NCBI GenBank assembly: GCA_041572275.1
Contig: JBFFSQ010000043.1
Location: 1-17,787, forward strand
Reading direction: 5' to 3'
Source: JBFFSQ01 sp041572275
GTDB taxonomy: Bacteria; Pseudomonadota; Gammaproteobacteria; SZUA-229
Length of the DNA stretch: 17,787 nucleotides
Under the pieces are notes generated by a model, which was not told the DNA's origin, made no database searches, and saw nothing but the letters and a program-made list of their open reading frames with translations. Each line of letters begins with the position of its first letter. The stretch's first letter is position 1. Shown here one piece after another: positions 7,001 through 14,892 of this stretch. The position numbers were made by a program, and so were the translations under genes.

Positions 7001-8497
7001 ATGTCCAGGGAAAAGACACAAGAGTCCAGCACTAATATTGACAATTTGTGCTCAAGATCGGCGTATATCACGAGTATCCAGCAGTTTTTAAATGAAATAG
7101 ATTATTTAAAAGCACTCTCATACTGGCTGGTTGAATTTACACCGATAGCGTCTCTTAAAAAACCCGATGATATTATTGATGCAATTCATCGATCGATAGC
7201 GGATATCGATCACATGATCAATGACCAGGTCAATGCGATCATTCATCACAAACGATTTCAAAAGCTCGAAGCCTCCTGGCGTGGGCTCTGGTACCTGGCT
7301 GTACAGGCTGATGGTACAAAGAATATAAAAATTAAAGTACTGGATATTAGCTGGAAAGAACTTGCACGTGATATGTCACGCGCACTTGAATTCGATCAAA
7401 GTCAGTTATTCCAGAGAATATATAGTGAAGAATATGGTACGCCTGGTGGTGAACCCTATGGCGTTTTAATTGGCGACTATGAAATTAGTCACAAGCCATC
7501 TAAACATCACAAGCACGATGACATTCAGACCTTAGAAGGCATTTCACAAGTCGCAGCAGCCTCCTTTGCACCTTTTATTGCAGCTGCAGCACCTGAGCTA
7601 TTCGGACTTGATGATTTCTCAACACTAGGACACCCTCTTAATCTACATAGTATTTTTGCGCAAAAAGAATACATTAAGTGGCGTGCGTTCAGAGAAAAAC
7701 CTGATTCACAATTTGTTGGCTTAACCATGCCACATATACTGATGCGTTTACCCTATCGAAAAACAGCGGGCAGTTACAAAGGTATGTTTTTCTATGAGCA
7801 ATGCGCCAGCAATGGTCGAGAAAACTATTGCTGGGGCAATGCTGCTTATGCATTCGCAGCTATTATGATACGTGAATTTGCTAATGTCGGCTGGTTTGGA
7901 CACATCCGTGGTGTTCCACGTAATCAAATGGGTGGTGGTCTTCTCACAAACCTACCGTGTGATCACTTCGAATCAGATGCAGCTGATGTCGCAATCAAGC
8001 CGGTCACCGATGTCATTATTACGGATATAAAGGAACGTGAACTGAGCGACCTTGGGCTTGTACCTTTATGTCAGTGCTATGACACACCGTTTGCAGCATT
8101 TTATGGTAACCAGTCTGCACGCAAACCCTCTCGTCAAACCAGTCGTGAAGCAGAAGTTAATGCCCGCTTATCTGCAATGTTACAACACGTCTTATGCGGT
8201 TCTCGAGTAGCTCATTATATTAAAGTTATTATTCGCGACAAAGTGGGCTCATTTATTACCGCGGATGAATGTGAAGACTATCTTCGCAACTGGTTATTTA
8301 AATACACAACTGGGCGCGAAGATTTAGAGTGGGAAGAACAAGCACGTTATCCATTACGTGAAGCTGCAGTAAAAGTAAGAGAACATCCAGAAAAACCCGG
8401 TGATTTTGTCTGTGTTATTCACTTACGACCACACTACCAACTCGATCATATGGTATCCGAACTTGAACTTGTAACTGAGCTGGCTCAATCAGCTTAA
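7001..8497 (+). CDS. Second, divergent TssC-like sheath protein
   Basis: This 498-residue protein is clearly homologous to TssC over its length: FQKLEASWRGLWYLAVQ from residue 86, FDQSQLFQRIYSEEYGTPGG, GEPYGVLIGDYEIS, FREKPDSQFVGLTMPHILMR and NYCWGNAAYA. It is strongly diverged from the upstream TssC, with differences throughout. Its first 40 residues do not resemble the TssC N-terminal helix region. Residues 164-174 form a His-rich insertion (HKPSKHHKHDD), and the C-terminus differs. Tandem TssC paralogues are known, for example tssC40/tssC41 in Agrobacterium and the imp locus of Rhizobium. A role in the baseplate, sheath end or regulation is inference. The ATG at 7001 is the first in frame and has only a weak ribosome binding site. 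The frame is intact, so it is not a pseudogene. Confidence 0.88.
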   Translation: MSREKTQESSTNIDNLCSRSAYITSIQQFLNEIDYLKALSYWLVEFTPIASLKKPDDIIDAIHRSIADIDHMINDQVNAIIHHKRFQKLEASWRGLWYLAVQADGTKNIKIKVLDISWKELARDMSRALEFDQSQLFQRIYSEEYGTPGGEPYGVLIGDYEISHKPSKHHKHDDIQTLEGISQVAAASFAPFIAAAAPELFGLDDFSTLGHPLNLHSIFAQKEYIKWRAFREKPDSQFVGLTMPHILMRLPYRKTAGSYKGMFFYEQCASNGRENYCWGNAAYAFAAIMIREFANVGWFGHIRGVPRNQMGGGLLTNLPCDHFESDAADVAIKPVTDVIITDIKERELSDLGLVPLCQCYDTPFAAFYGNQSARKPSRQTSREAEVNARLSAMLQHVLCGSRVAHYIKVIIRDKVGSFITADECEDYLRNWLFKYTTGREDLEWEEQARYPLREAAVKVREHPEKPGDFVCVIHLRPHYQLDHMVSELELVTELAQSA

Positions 8498-8533
8498 ACA
8501 AATAATTTTAACGGCTTGAAAAGTAACCTGACA

Positions 8534-9034
8534 ATGGCACGTGTTGACAAAAAAAAGAAACTCCGACCCTCCATACTGGATCGTTTATTTGATAACGAGC
8601 CAGATAATCAGGTGGAAATAGATTTAGATCAGCATCAGAAGCTTAAAGAGTTACGAAATAGTGTGCGTCGTGATCTTGAAAACCTGCTCAATACACGTTT
8701 TCGCATGATGGAACCAGACGATGACTATATTCAACTCAAAAGCTCATTAATGAACTATGGACTTCCTGATCTGGCCACGGTCAATATATCAGACAAAGTC
8801 AAACGCAAAGAATTTATTGACCATCTGGAATCCATTCTCATTGAGTTTGAACCCAGGTTTAAATCTGTAAAAGTAAATTATATGGAAAATGCAGACTCTC
8901 TTGATCGTACACTACGATTTAGAATTGATGCCACCCTGTACGCAGATCCCGCACCGGAAGTCGTCGTCTTTGACTCTATTCTGGAACCTGTAACCCGCAC
9001 AGTGAATGTTGAAGAGACCGGCCATGGCGGATGA
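8534..9034 (+). CDS. tssE: T6SS baseplate protein TssE (gp25-like)
   Basis: TssE is the gp25-like lysozyme-fold protein of the T6SS baseplate that helps start sheath polymerisation. I place the start at the ATG at 8534 (166 residues: MARVDKKKKLRPSILDRLFD). An in-frame TTG at 8516 would add six residues that lack family similarity. LRPSILDRLFD is the typical N-terminus, followed by SVRRDLENLLNTR, SLMNYGLPDL and a C-terminal strand region, RIDATLYADPAPEVVVFDSI. The length is normal for TssE. The gene's 3' end overlaps the tssF start by 11 bases, so their translation is probably coupled. It sits directly after the second tssC, with no hcp between, unlike many loci of this class. Confidence 0.94.
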   Translation: MARVDKKKKLRPSILDRLFDNEPDNQVEIDLDQHQKLKELRNSVRRDLENLLNTRFRMMEPDDDYIQLKSSLMNYGLPDLATVNISDKVKRKEFIDHLESILIEFEPRFKSVKVNYMENADSLDRTLRFRIDATLYADPAPEVVVFDSILEPVTRTVNVEETGHGG

Positions 9035-10859
9035 ATTACTTCCCTACTACGAAAAAGAACTTGCCTTTATCAGGCAAATGGGCTCTGAATTTGCAAATGA
9101 GCACCCTAAGATTGCAGGTCGTCTGGGCATTAATGCTGAGACCATAGAAGACCCGCATGTCTCACGTCTTATTGAAGGTTTCGCTTACTTAAATGCCCGT
9201 ATACAGCATAAGCTAGATGATGACTTTCCCGAATTAAGTGATGGGTTATTAGAAGTACTATTTCCACATTACCACCGACCTATACCTTCAATGACCATTA
9301 CGCAATTTATTGCGGATGAAGAAAAACTGGAATCAAGTTATCGCTTGCCGAAAAATACCTTACTGGAAACAGAACAATTCCAGGGTGAAAACTGTCGCTT
9401 TTCTACTATATATGACACACATTTACACCCGTTCAAGATAACCAGCGCCAATTTACTCGGTCGTCCATTTACAACACCTGGTTCACAGCATTTAAAGGGC
9501 TCTGGCGGTGTTTTAAAACTATCTCTGAAAACATTTACTAATGAAATTAGCTTTGCCGATATTAAGCCTGATCGCATTCGCCTCTACCTCAAAGGTCAAC
9601 CTCAACATATTAATCCGCTCTATGAGTTATTGCTAAATAACTGCCAGGCAGTGGTCATGACAAAATCAGAGAGTGACAGTAACCCTGTGCGTTTACCGTC
9701 TAATGTCATCAAAGCTGTCGGCTTTGACATTAACGAGGGCCTACTGCCCTACCCTGACTCATCATTCGTTGGGTATCGCCTGTTGACGGAATACTTTACG
9801 TTTCCAGAAAAGTTCATGTTCATTGACATTGAAGGCTTTGCAGACAAAATCACTGCAGACACAGAGAACACGCTTGAATTTTATATCTACCTGGGTCATT
9901 CAGATGTTGAACTTGAACACAATATCTCTGCAGATACTTTTCAAACAGGGTGCACACCGGCGGTCAACCTTTTTAATCATCGAACAGACCCAATCAAACT
10001 TGATCATACCTCTACTGAGTATCAGGTCATTCCAGACGCCAGACGCCCAATAGGATACGAAGTCTATTCTATTAATAAGGTCACTGCCTCAACATCAGCC
10101 GGTGACAAAGAAACATACTTACCGCTATATGGCATCAATCATGAAAACCAGAATCAGGAGAACCATGCTTACTGGTTTTCGGCCCGTCGTGATGCAAAAA
10201 TGGGGGCCTATTTGCGAGATGATGGCACAGATGTATTTTTGAGTCTGGTTGACTTACACTTCAATCCTAACAACCCAGACGATCGCACACTAACTCTAGA
10301 TACCACCTGTAGTAATCGCGATCAGCCGTCTAAGCTGCCATTTTCCGCTGACCAGCCTCGCCTACAGTGTATTGACAGTGCACCGCCTTGTGAGCGTATT
10401 CGTTGTCTTATCCAGCCAACAGCAACCGTACGCCTCTCTATGCGAAACAATGCACGCTGGCGATTGATTTCTCATTTAAGCTTGAACCATCTCTCGCTTA
10501 CTGGCCGTGACGATGCAACCAAGGCCTTAAAAGAAATCTTGCGTTTATATGATTTTAAAGAATCCTCTATCAATCGAGCGCTTATCGAATCTATTAGCCA
10601 GGTCAACACTCGGCCTATAAGCGCACCATTAACTATTGATGGCCGAGCCACTCTTTGTCGAGGTATAGAAATCGAGATCGAACTGGACAACTCACAGCTC
10701 ACAGGTAGTAGTAGCTTTTTATTTGCCACAGTTCTTGAGCATTTCTTTGCATTATATTGCTCTTTAAATTCATTCACCCGTGTACTCGTTAAACTCAAAA
10801 GTAAAGAAGGTTACCTGAAAAAATGTCCACCCAGGGCTGGCGAAAAAATACTTCTATAA
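9024..10859 (+). CDS. tssF: T6SS baseplate wedge protein TssF
   Basis: TssF (VasA/ImpG) forms, with TssG, the core of the baseplate wedge: a TssF2-TssG unit that contacts TssE, TssK and VgrG. The product is 611 residues from the ATG at 9024; it begins MADELLPYYEKELAFIRQMG, the classic TssF start. An in-frame ATG at 9006 would add MLKRPA, which is not family-like, so I prefer 9024. Further conserved features are FANEHPKIAGRLGI, DPHVSRLIEGFAYLNARI and SDGLLEVLFPHYHRPIPSMT in the first 100 residues, and LEHFFALYCSLNSFTRVLVK near the C-terminus. The length is normal. It overlaps tssE by 11 bases and tssG by 37 bases, in keeping with coupled synthesis of baseplate parts. Confidence 0.96.
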   Translation: MADELLPYYEKELAFIRQMGSEFANEHPKIAGRLGINAETIEDPHVSRLIEGFAYLNARIQHKLDDDFPELSDGLLEVLFPHYHRPIPSMTITQFIADEEKLESSYRLPKNTLLETEQFQGENCRFSTIYDTHLHPFKITSANLLGRPFTTPGSQHLKGSGGVLKLSLKTFTNEISFADIKPDRIRLYLKGQPQHINPLYELLLNNCQAVVMTKSESDSNPVRLPSNVIKAVGFDINEGLLPYPDSSFVGYRLLTEYFTFPEKFMFIDIEGFADKITADTENTLEFYIYLGHSDVELEHNISADTFQTGCTPAVNLFNHRTDPIKLDHTSTEYQVIPDARRPIGYEVYSINKVTASTSAGDKETYLPLYGINHENQNQENHAYWFSARRDAKMGAYLRDDGTDVFLSLVDLHFNPNNPDDRTLTLDTTCSNRDQPSKLPFSADQPRLQCIDSAPPCERIRCLIQPTATVRLSMRNNARWRLISHLSLNHLSLTGRDDATKALKEILRLYDFKESSINRALIESISQVNTRPISAPLTIDGRATLCRGIEIEIELDNSQLTGSSSFLFATVLEHFFALYCSLNSFTRVLVKLKSKEGYLKKCPPRAGEKILL

Positions 10860-11938
10860 CGCGCAAGCTTACAGAAGCACCGTATGAATATGAATTTCTG
10901 CAGGCTGTACGTCTGCTGGAACGTTCTGCCCTGTACGAAAATCAACAAACTCAGTCCAATATTGCATATAACCCAATAGCTAGATTTACGCCCCCTGCTG
11001 GTGAATTATTACGATTTAAAACCAATCAGTCACTGGCTTTTCCCTCATCTGAAGTTGCTGGTATAAACCGAATTGACAGGAAGTCAGGAAAAACTCAATG
11101 GCAAATGCTCGTAAACCTGATGGGCCTTACGGGAAGCATGGGCGTCTTACCCTATCATTATACTGAACTCGTTCTTAAACGACAGAAACAGAAAGATGAG
11201 ACCATGGAGCGATTCTTTGATTTATTTAATCATCGAACACTCTCCTTATTCTTTCAGGCATCTGCCAAGTACCATCTCCCACTGCAATATGAGCGTAACC
11301 GACTACACAACCCGATAAAGACAGAGCAAGAACCACAGACTCGTGCCTTATTGTCCCTAATTGGTCTGGGTACAAAAGGGTTAACAGACCGTTTATATAC
11401 AAAAGATGAATCACTGATTTATTACAGTGGATTATTCAGCCAACAAGTCAGGACATCTACTGGCTTAAAACAAATCCTACGCTCACATTTTAATATCCCT
11501 GTTGAAATTGAACAATTTGTGGGCCAGTGGCAAGAACTGATTGACGATGTTCGCAGTAAACTTCCAGACCTCAATAACCCCACGGGCCGGAATGTCTGTC
11601 TGGGACGATCCGCTATGCTCGGGAAAAAAGGCTGGTTTGCTGAAGGCAAGATTCATATAGTCCTTGGCCCACTCAATAAACAGCAACTCGACAAATTCGC
11701 CCCGGGAACCTATGCACTCAAGGCACTCAATGAATTGGTAAGAATGTATGTTGGTATGGAAAATGATTACGACTTTATTATTCGTATTAAAAAGAGTGAC
11801 ATTCCAGCCAAAATTCAAATGAGTAAATCAACACCAGCAATTATTGGCTGGAATACATGGCTATCTAGCAAACCGATTAATTATACCGAAGAAGATAAAA
11901 CACTGGATATTTCAGTCTCTGCAAGCCGCTTACGATAA
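10823..11938 (+). CDS. tssG: T6SS baseplate wedge protein TssG
   Basis: TssG (VasB/ImpH) completes the baseplate wedge with TssF. The 371-residue product has the family's N-terminal segment APYEYEFLQAVRLLER at about 18-33, then the block YNPIARFTPPAGELLRFKTN, followed by VNLMGLTGSMGVLPYHYTEL and FFDLFNHRTLSLFFQASAKY. A late LGRSAMLGKKGWF and GPLNKQQLDKFAPG complete the pattern. The length is near the upper end for the family. The start inside tssF (37-base overlap, AAGG 14 bases upstream) is the only start that preserves the conserved N-terminus. The gene ends 54 bases before clpV, where a new ribosome binding site appears. Confidence 0.95.
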   Translation: MSTQGWRKNTSITRKLTEAPYEYEFLQAVRLLERSALYENQQTQSNIAYNPIARFTPPAGELLRFKTNQSLAFPSSEVAGINRIDRKSGKTQWQMLVNLMGLTGSMGVLPYHYTELVLKRQKQKDETMERFFDLFNHRTLSLFFQASAKYHLPLQYERNRLHNPIKTEQEPQTRALLSLIGLGTKGLTDRLYTKDESLIYYSGLFSQQVRTSTGLKQILRSHFNIPVEIEQFVGQWQELIDDVRSKLPDLNNPTGRNVCLGRSAMLGKKGWFAEGKIHIVLGPLNKQQLDKFAPGTYALKALNELVRMYVGMENDYDFIIRIKKSDIPAKIQMSKSTPAIIGWNTWLSSKPINYTEEDKTLDISVSASRLR

Positions 11939-11992
11939 CTAGCACCTTCTTGCTGATCGACAATAATAAAATTTAATTTTAAGGAAAATAAG

Positions 11993-14680
11993 ATGATCAC
12001 AATCGACCTGAAATCACTGGTTGGAAAACTCAATGAATCCTGCAGAACCGCATTAGAAGGTGCAGCTGGATTATGTCTTGCTCGTACTCACTATAACGTT
12101 GAAATTGAACACTGGTTAATCAAGTTACTAGAACTACCTGACAGTGATATTTCTGCATTGTTAGAGAAATTCGAAATCAATCCGGGCAAACTATTAGCTG
12201 ATCTCAATCGAGAACTGGACAAAATAAAGGCCGGCAATACTCGTGCCCCGGCTCTGTCCCCCAATGTCGTTGATCTATCCAAGAATGCCTGGATGTTGGC
12301 CTCTGTCGAATACGGTCATCCTCAGGCCACCTCTGCGCATATACTTGCAGCACTTATGCTTGATGACAACTTACGCCGTTCAACTGAGATTTCTTCTGGT
12401 GAGTTAAAGAAAATAGCACCCGAGTCTCTGCGCGCTGTACTACCCTCAATTGTTGGTAGCACCTCAGAATCCGTCAGTGCCGGTGTTGGTGATACTTCAT
12501 CCTCTGATACCAACCAGTCGGCTGGTCCCAGCAGCACACCCGCACTGGATAAATTCACAGTCAACCTGACAGAAGATGCCAAAAATGGAAAGATTGACCC
12601 CATACTGGGCCGTGATGAAGAAGTTCGTCAAATTATTGATATTTTAATTCGTCGACGTCAAAACAACCCGATTCTTACCGGTGAAGCCGGTGTAGGTAAA
12701 ACAGCAGTCGTCGAAGGCTTTGCACTTCGCATTGCATCCGGTGACGTACCCACTCCTTTAAAAGGGGTCACTGTTCGTAGTCTTGACCTGGGATTGTTAC
12801 AAGCAGGTGCAAGTGTGAAAGGTGAATTCGAAAACCGCCTTAAATCAGTGATTGCCGAAGTCAAAGCCTCACCTGAACCTATCATCATGTTTATTGATGA
12901 AGCCCACACCTTAATTGGAGCCGGCGGTAAAGAAGGCCAGGGTGATGCCGCCAATTTATTAAAACCCGCTCTCGCCCGAGGTGAATTACGCACAATTGCT
13001 GCAACCACCTGGGCCGAATATAAGAAGTATTTTGAACGCGACCCAGCGCTAACCCGCCGCTTCCAGGTGGTTAAAATTGAAGAACCTGATGAGGCCAAAG
13101 CCATTGATATGATGCGGGCTATCTCAGTGATGTTGGCTAATCATCATGGTGTTCGTATCATGGATGAAGCCATTGTCGATTCTGTGAAACTCTCCAGTCG
13201 CTATATAACGGCACGCCAGCTACCTGATAAGTCTGTCAGCCTGCTCGATACCGCTTGTGCCAGAGTCGCCTTAAGTCAAAGTGCGACACCTGCAGCAATA
13301 GAAGACACACATCGACGGATCACACAATGTGAAACCAATATCACTTCTCTACAGCGTGAAAATGCCACTCTGGGTAATTGTGATGATCGCATTGCCGAAT
13401 TAAGGGCTGAAAAAACCACATTAGAGGCTAATCTAGAACTTCAGCAAGCCCAATGGGACAAGGAAACAGATATAGTTAATCAGATTCATGAGCTACAGGG
13501 CAAAATTGAAGATGATTTCCATGCCCAGAACTTATCAGAAGAAGCGGCCAAAAAAGACAATGCACCACAAAAGCTGGAAGATGCCGAGCGTGAGGCTATA
13601 AAAGCAAAACTCCATACACTCATGGCTTCGCTCACTGAATTACAGGGTGAGACACCGATGATTCAGGTAAATGTTGATAGTCAGGCAATCGCTGAAGTTG
13701 TCGCTAACTGGACGGGTATCCCGGTAGGTAAAATGGTATCGGATGAAATCAATACCGTACTCGATCTTAAAAATGTACTTGGACAACGTGTCATTGGACA
13801 ACAACACGGTCTCGACGCCATTGCCCAGGCCATTCGGACGTCTCGTGCAGGCCTAACCGATCCACGCAAACCCATAGGTGTATTCTTTATGGTGGGTTCT
13901 AGCGGTGTAGGTAAAACAGAAACAGCCCTTGCCCTGGCTGATCTGCTATACGGTGGCGAACAAAATATTACAGTTATTAACATGTCAGAGTTCAAGGAAG
14001 AACATAAAGTCTCCATGCTACTTGGCTCACCACCGGGATATGTAGGCTATGGTGAGGGCGGTGTACTCACAGAAGCCGTACGCCGTAAGCCTTACAGCGT
14101 GGTGTTGCTGGATGAAATGGAAAAAGCCCACCCCGGCGTGCAGGATGTGTTCTATAACCTGTTCGATAAAGGCACTATTAAAGATGGAGAAGGTCGCGAT
14201 ATCGATTTCCGCAATACAGTTATCATCATGACCTCTAACGCCGGCGAAGAACATATCCGTGCCATGTGTGCAGCGGGTGATGAACTACCCGAGCCCGATG
14301 TATTGCTGGATAATTTCCGTCCACAACTATTACAGCACTTCAAACCAGCATTTCTGGGTCGAACCACCGTCATCCCCTACTACCCACTCAGTGATGATGA
14401 TTTAATGAAGATCTGCAAGATCAACATGAATCGTATCGACAAGCGTGTAAATGAGCATTATGGCGCTGAATTCAGTTACGACGACGATGTCATGCTGCAT
14501 ATTGTTGCTCGCAGCCAGGAAGTCGATACCGGTGCTCGTAATATTGAAAATATACTCACCCGCACCATGTTGCCTGAAATGGCCTCAGAATGCTTATCAC
14601 GAATGGCGAGCAATGACCCGATTGAAAGAATCCACGTTAACGTGGATGAAGACGGCAAGTTTGGCTATCAGATTAGCTAA
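11993..14680 (+). CDS. tssH: T6SS sheath-disassembling AAA+ ATPase TssH (ClpV)
   Basis: ClpV is a hexameric AAA+ unfoldase of the ClpB/Hsp100 class that extracts TssC from contracted sheaths so the system can fire again. The 895-residue product has an N-terminal Clp-N domain (about 1-150), a Ser/Thr-rich linker (155-185), and two ATPase modules. Module 1 has Walker A GEAGVGKT (230-237) and Walker B MFIDEAH (299-305). A coiled-coil M-domain spans roughly 435-550. Module 2 has Walker A GSSGVGKT (635-642), the pore-loop region GSPPGYVGYGEGG (678-690) and Walker B VVLLDEMEKAH (703-713). All catalytic motifs are intact. AAGGAAAA precedes the ATG by a suitable distance. It is the last recognisable core gene in the operon; a strong palindrome follows. 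Confidence 0.97.
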   Translation: MITIDLKSLVGKLNESCRTALEGAAGLCLARTHYNVEIEHWLIKLLELPDSDISALLEKFEINPGKLLADLNRELDKIKAGNTRAPALSPNVVDLSKNAWMLASVEYGHPQATSAHILAALMLDDNLRRSTEISSGELKKIAPESLRAVLPSIVGSTSESVSAGVGDTSSSDTNQSAGPSSTPALDKFTVNLTEDAKNGKIDPILGRDEEVRQIIDILIRRRQNNPILTGEAGVGKTAVVEGFALRIASGDVPTPLKGVTVRSLDLGLLQAGASVKGEFENRLKSVIAEVKASPEPIIMFIDEAHTLIGAGGKEGQGDAANLLKPALARGELRTIAATTWAEYKKYFERDPALTRRFQVVKIEEPDEAKAIDMMRAISVMLANHHGVRIMDEAIVDSVKLSSRYITARQLPDKSVSLLDTACARVALSQSATPAAIEDTHRRITQCETNITSLQRENATLGNCDDRIAELRAEKTTLEANLELQQAQWDKETDIVNQIHELQGKIEDDFHAQNLSEEAAKKDNAPQKLEDAEREAIKAKLHTLMASLTELQGETPMIQVNVDSQAIAEVVANWTGIPVGKMVSDEINTVLDLKNVLGQRVIGQQHGLDAIAQAIRTSRAGLTDPRKPIGVFFMVGSSGVGKTETALALADLLYGGEQNITVINMSEFKEEHKVSMLLGSPPGYVGYGEGGVLTEAVRRKPYSVVLLDEMEKAHPGVQDVFYNLFDKGTIKDGEGRDIDFRNTVIIMTSNAGEEHIRAMCAAGDELPEPDVLLDNFRPQLLQHFKPAFLGRTTVIPYYPLSDDDLMKICKINMNRIDKRVNEHYGAEFSYDDDVMLHIVARSQEVDTGARNIENILTRTMLPEMASECLSRMASNDPIERIHVNVDEDGKFGYQIS

Positions 14681-14892
14681 ATTGTTAGTTATATAAGCGC
14701 TTATCTCCCTTGTTGTAACAAGGGAGATACATGAATAGTATATTGATAGATTTATCAGCACGTTACTAATCGTCATAATTACTGACAAACGTGAAACGTA
14801 TCAACATTAATTCATGAAATCGCATGATATATACAGTAAAATGAGTCACTCATAAACAATAAAATTAATGAATAGATTAAGACAAGGATGCC
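14681..14892. promoter_or_regulatory. Gap between clpV and the accessory gene pair
   Basis: This 212-base stretch holds no gene. It contains the palindrome at 14702-14729, a direct repeat AACGT-GA-AACGT near 14790, a TATATAC element near 14828-14834 that could be a -10 box but lacks a clear -35, and a perfect inverted repeat ATGAGTCACTCAT at 14841-14853 just downstream. An AAGGA ribosome binding site precedes the next ATG by 4 bases. The arrangement suggests the following pair has its own promoter and possibly an operator; this is a weak call. Confidence 0.4.
14702..14729. terminator. Perfect palindrome after clpV, possible operon end
   Basis: TATCTCCCTTGTT pairs with AACAAGGGAGATA around a GT centre: an 11-bp stem with a TTGTAA loop is the realistic hairpin. 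It lies 21 bases after the clpV stop and is more GC-rich than its surroundings. There is no T-run after it on the plus strand, so intrinsic termination is doubtful; it may instead mark a 3' end or a processing site. Confidence 0.5.

Noticed and set aside
7001..8497. Second tssC as an assembly duplicate or decayed copy
   Set aside because: It is intact over 498 codons and differs throughout from the first copy while keeping the family's conserved blocks, so it is an old, selected paralogue.
8516..8533. TTG start for tssE
   Set aside because: It would add six residues with no family similarity; the ATG at 8534 is preferred.
9006..9023. Upstream ATG for tssF
   Set aside because: It would add MLKRPA before the conserved MADELLPYYEKELAF start; the ATG at 9024 fits the family.
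12658..13104. Minus-strand open frame inside clpV
   Set aside because: It is a shadow of the conserved ATPase module 1 coding frame; no family similarity and no start signal.
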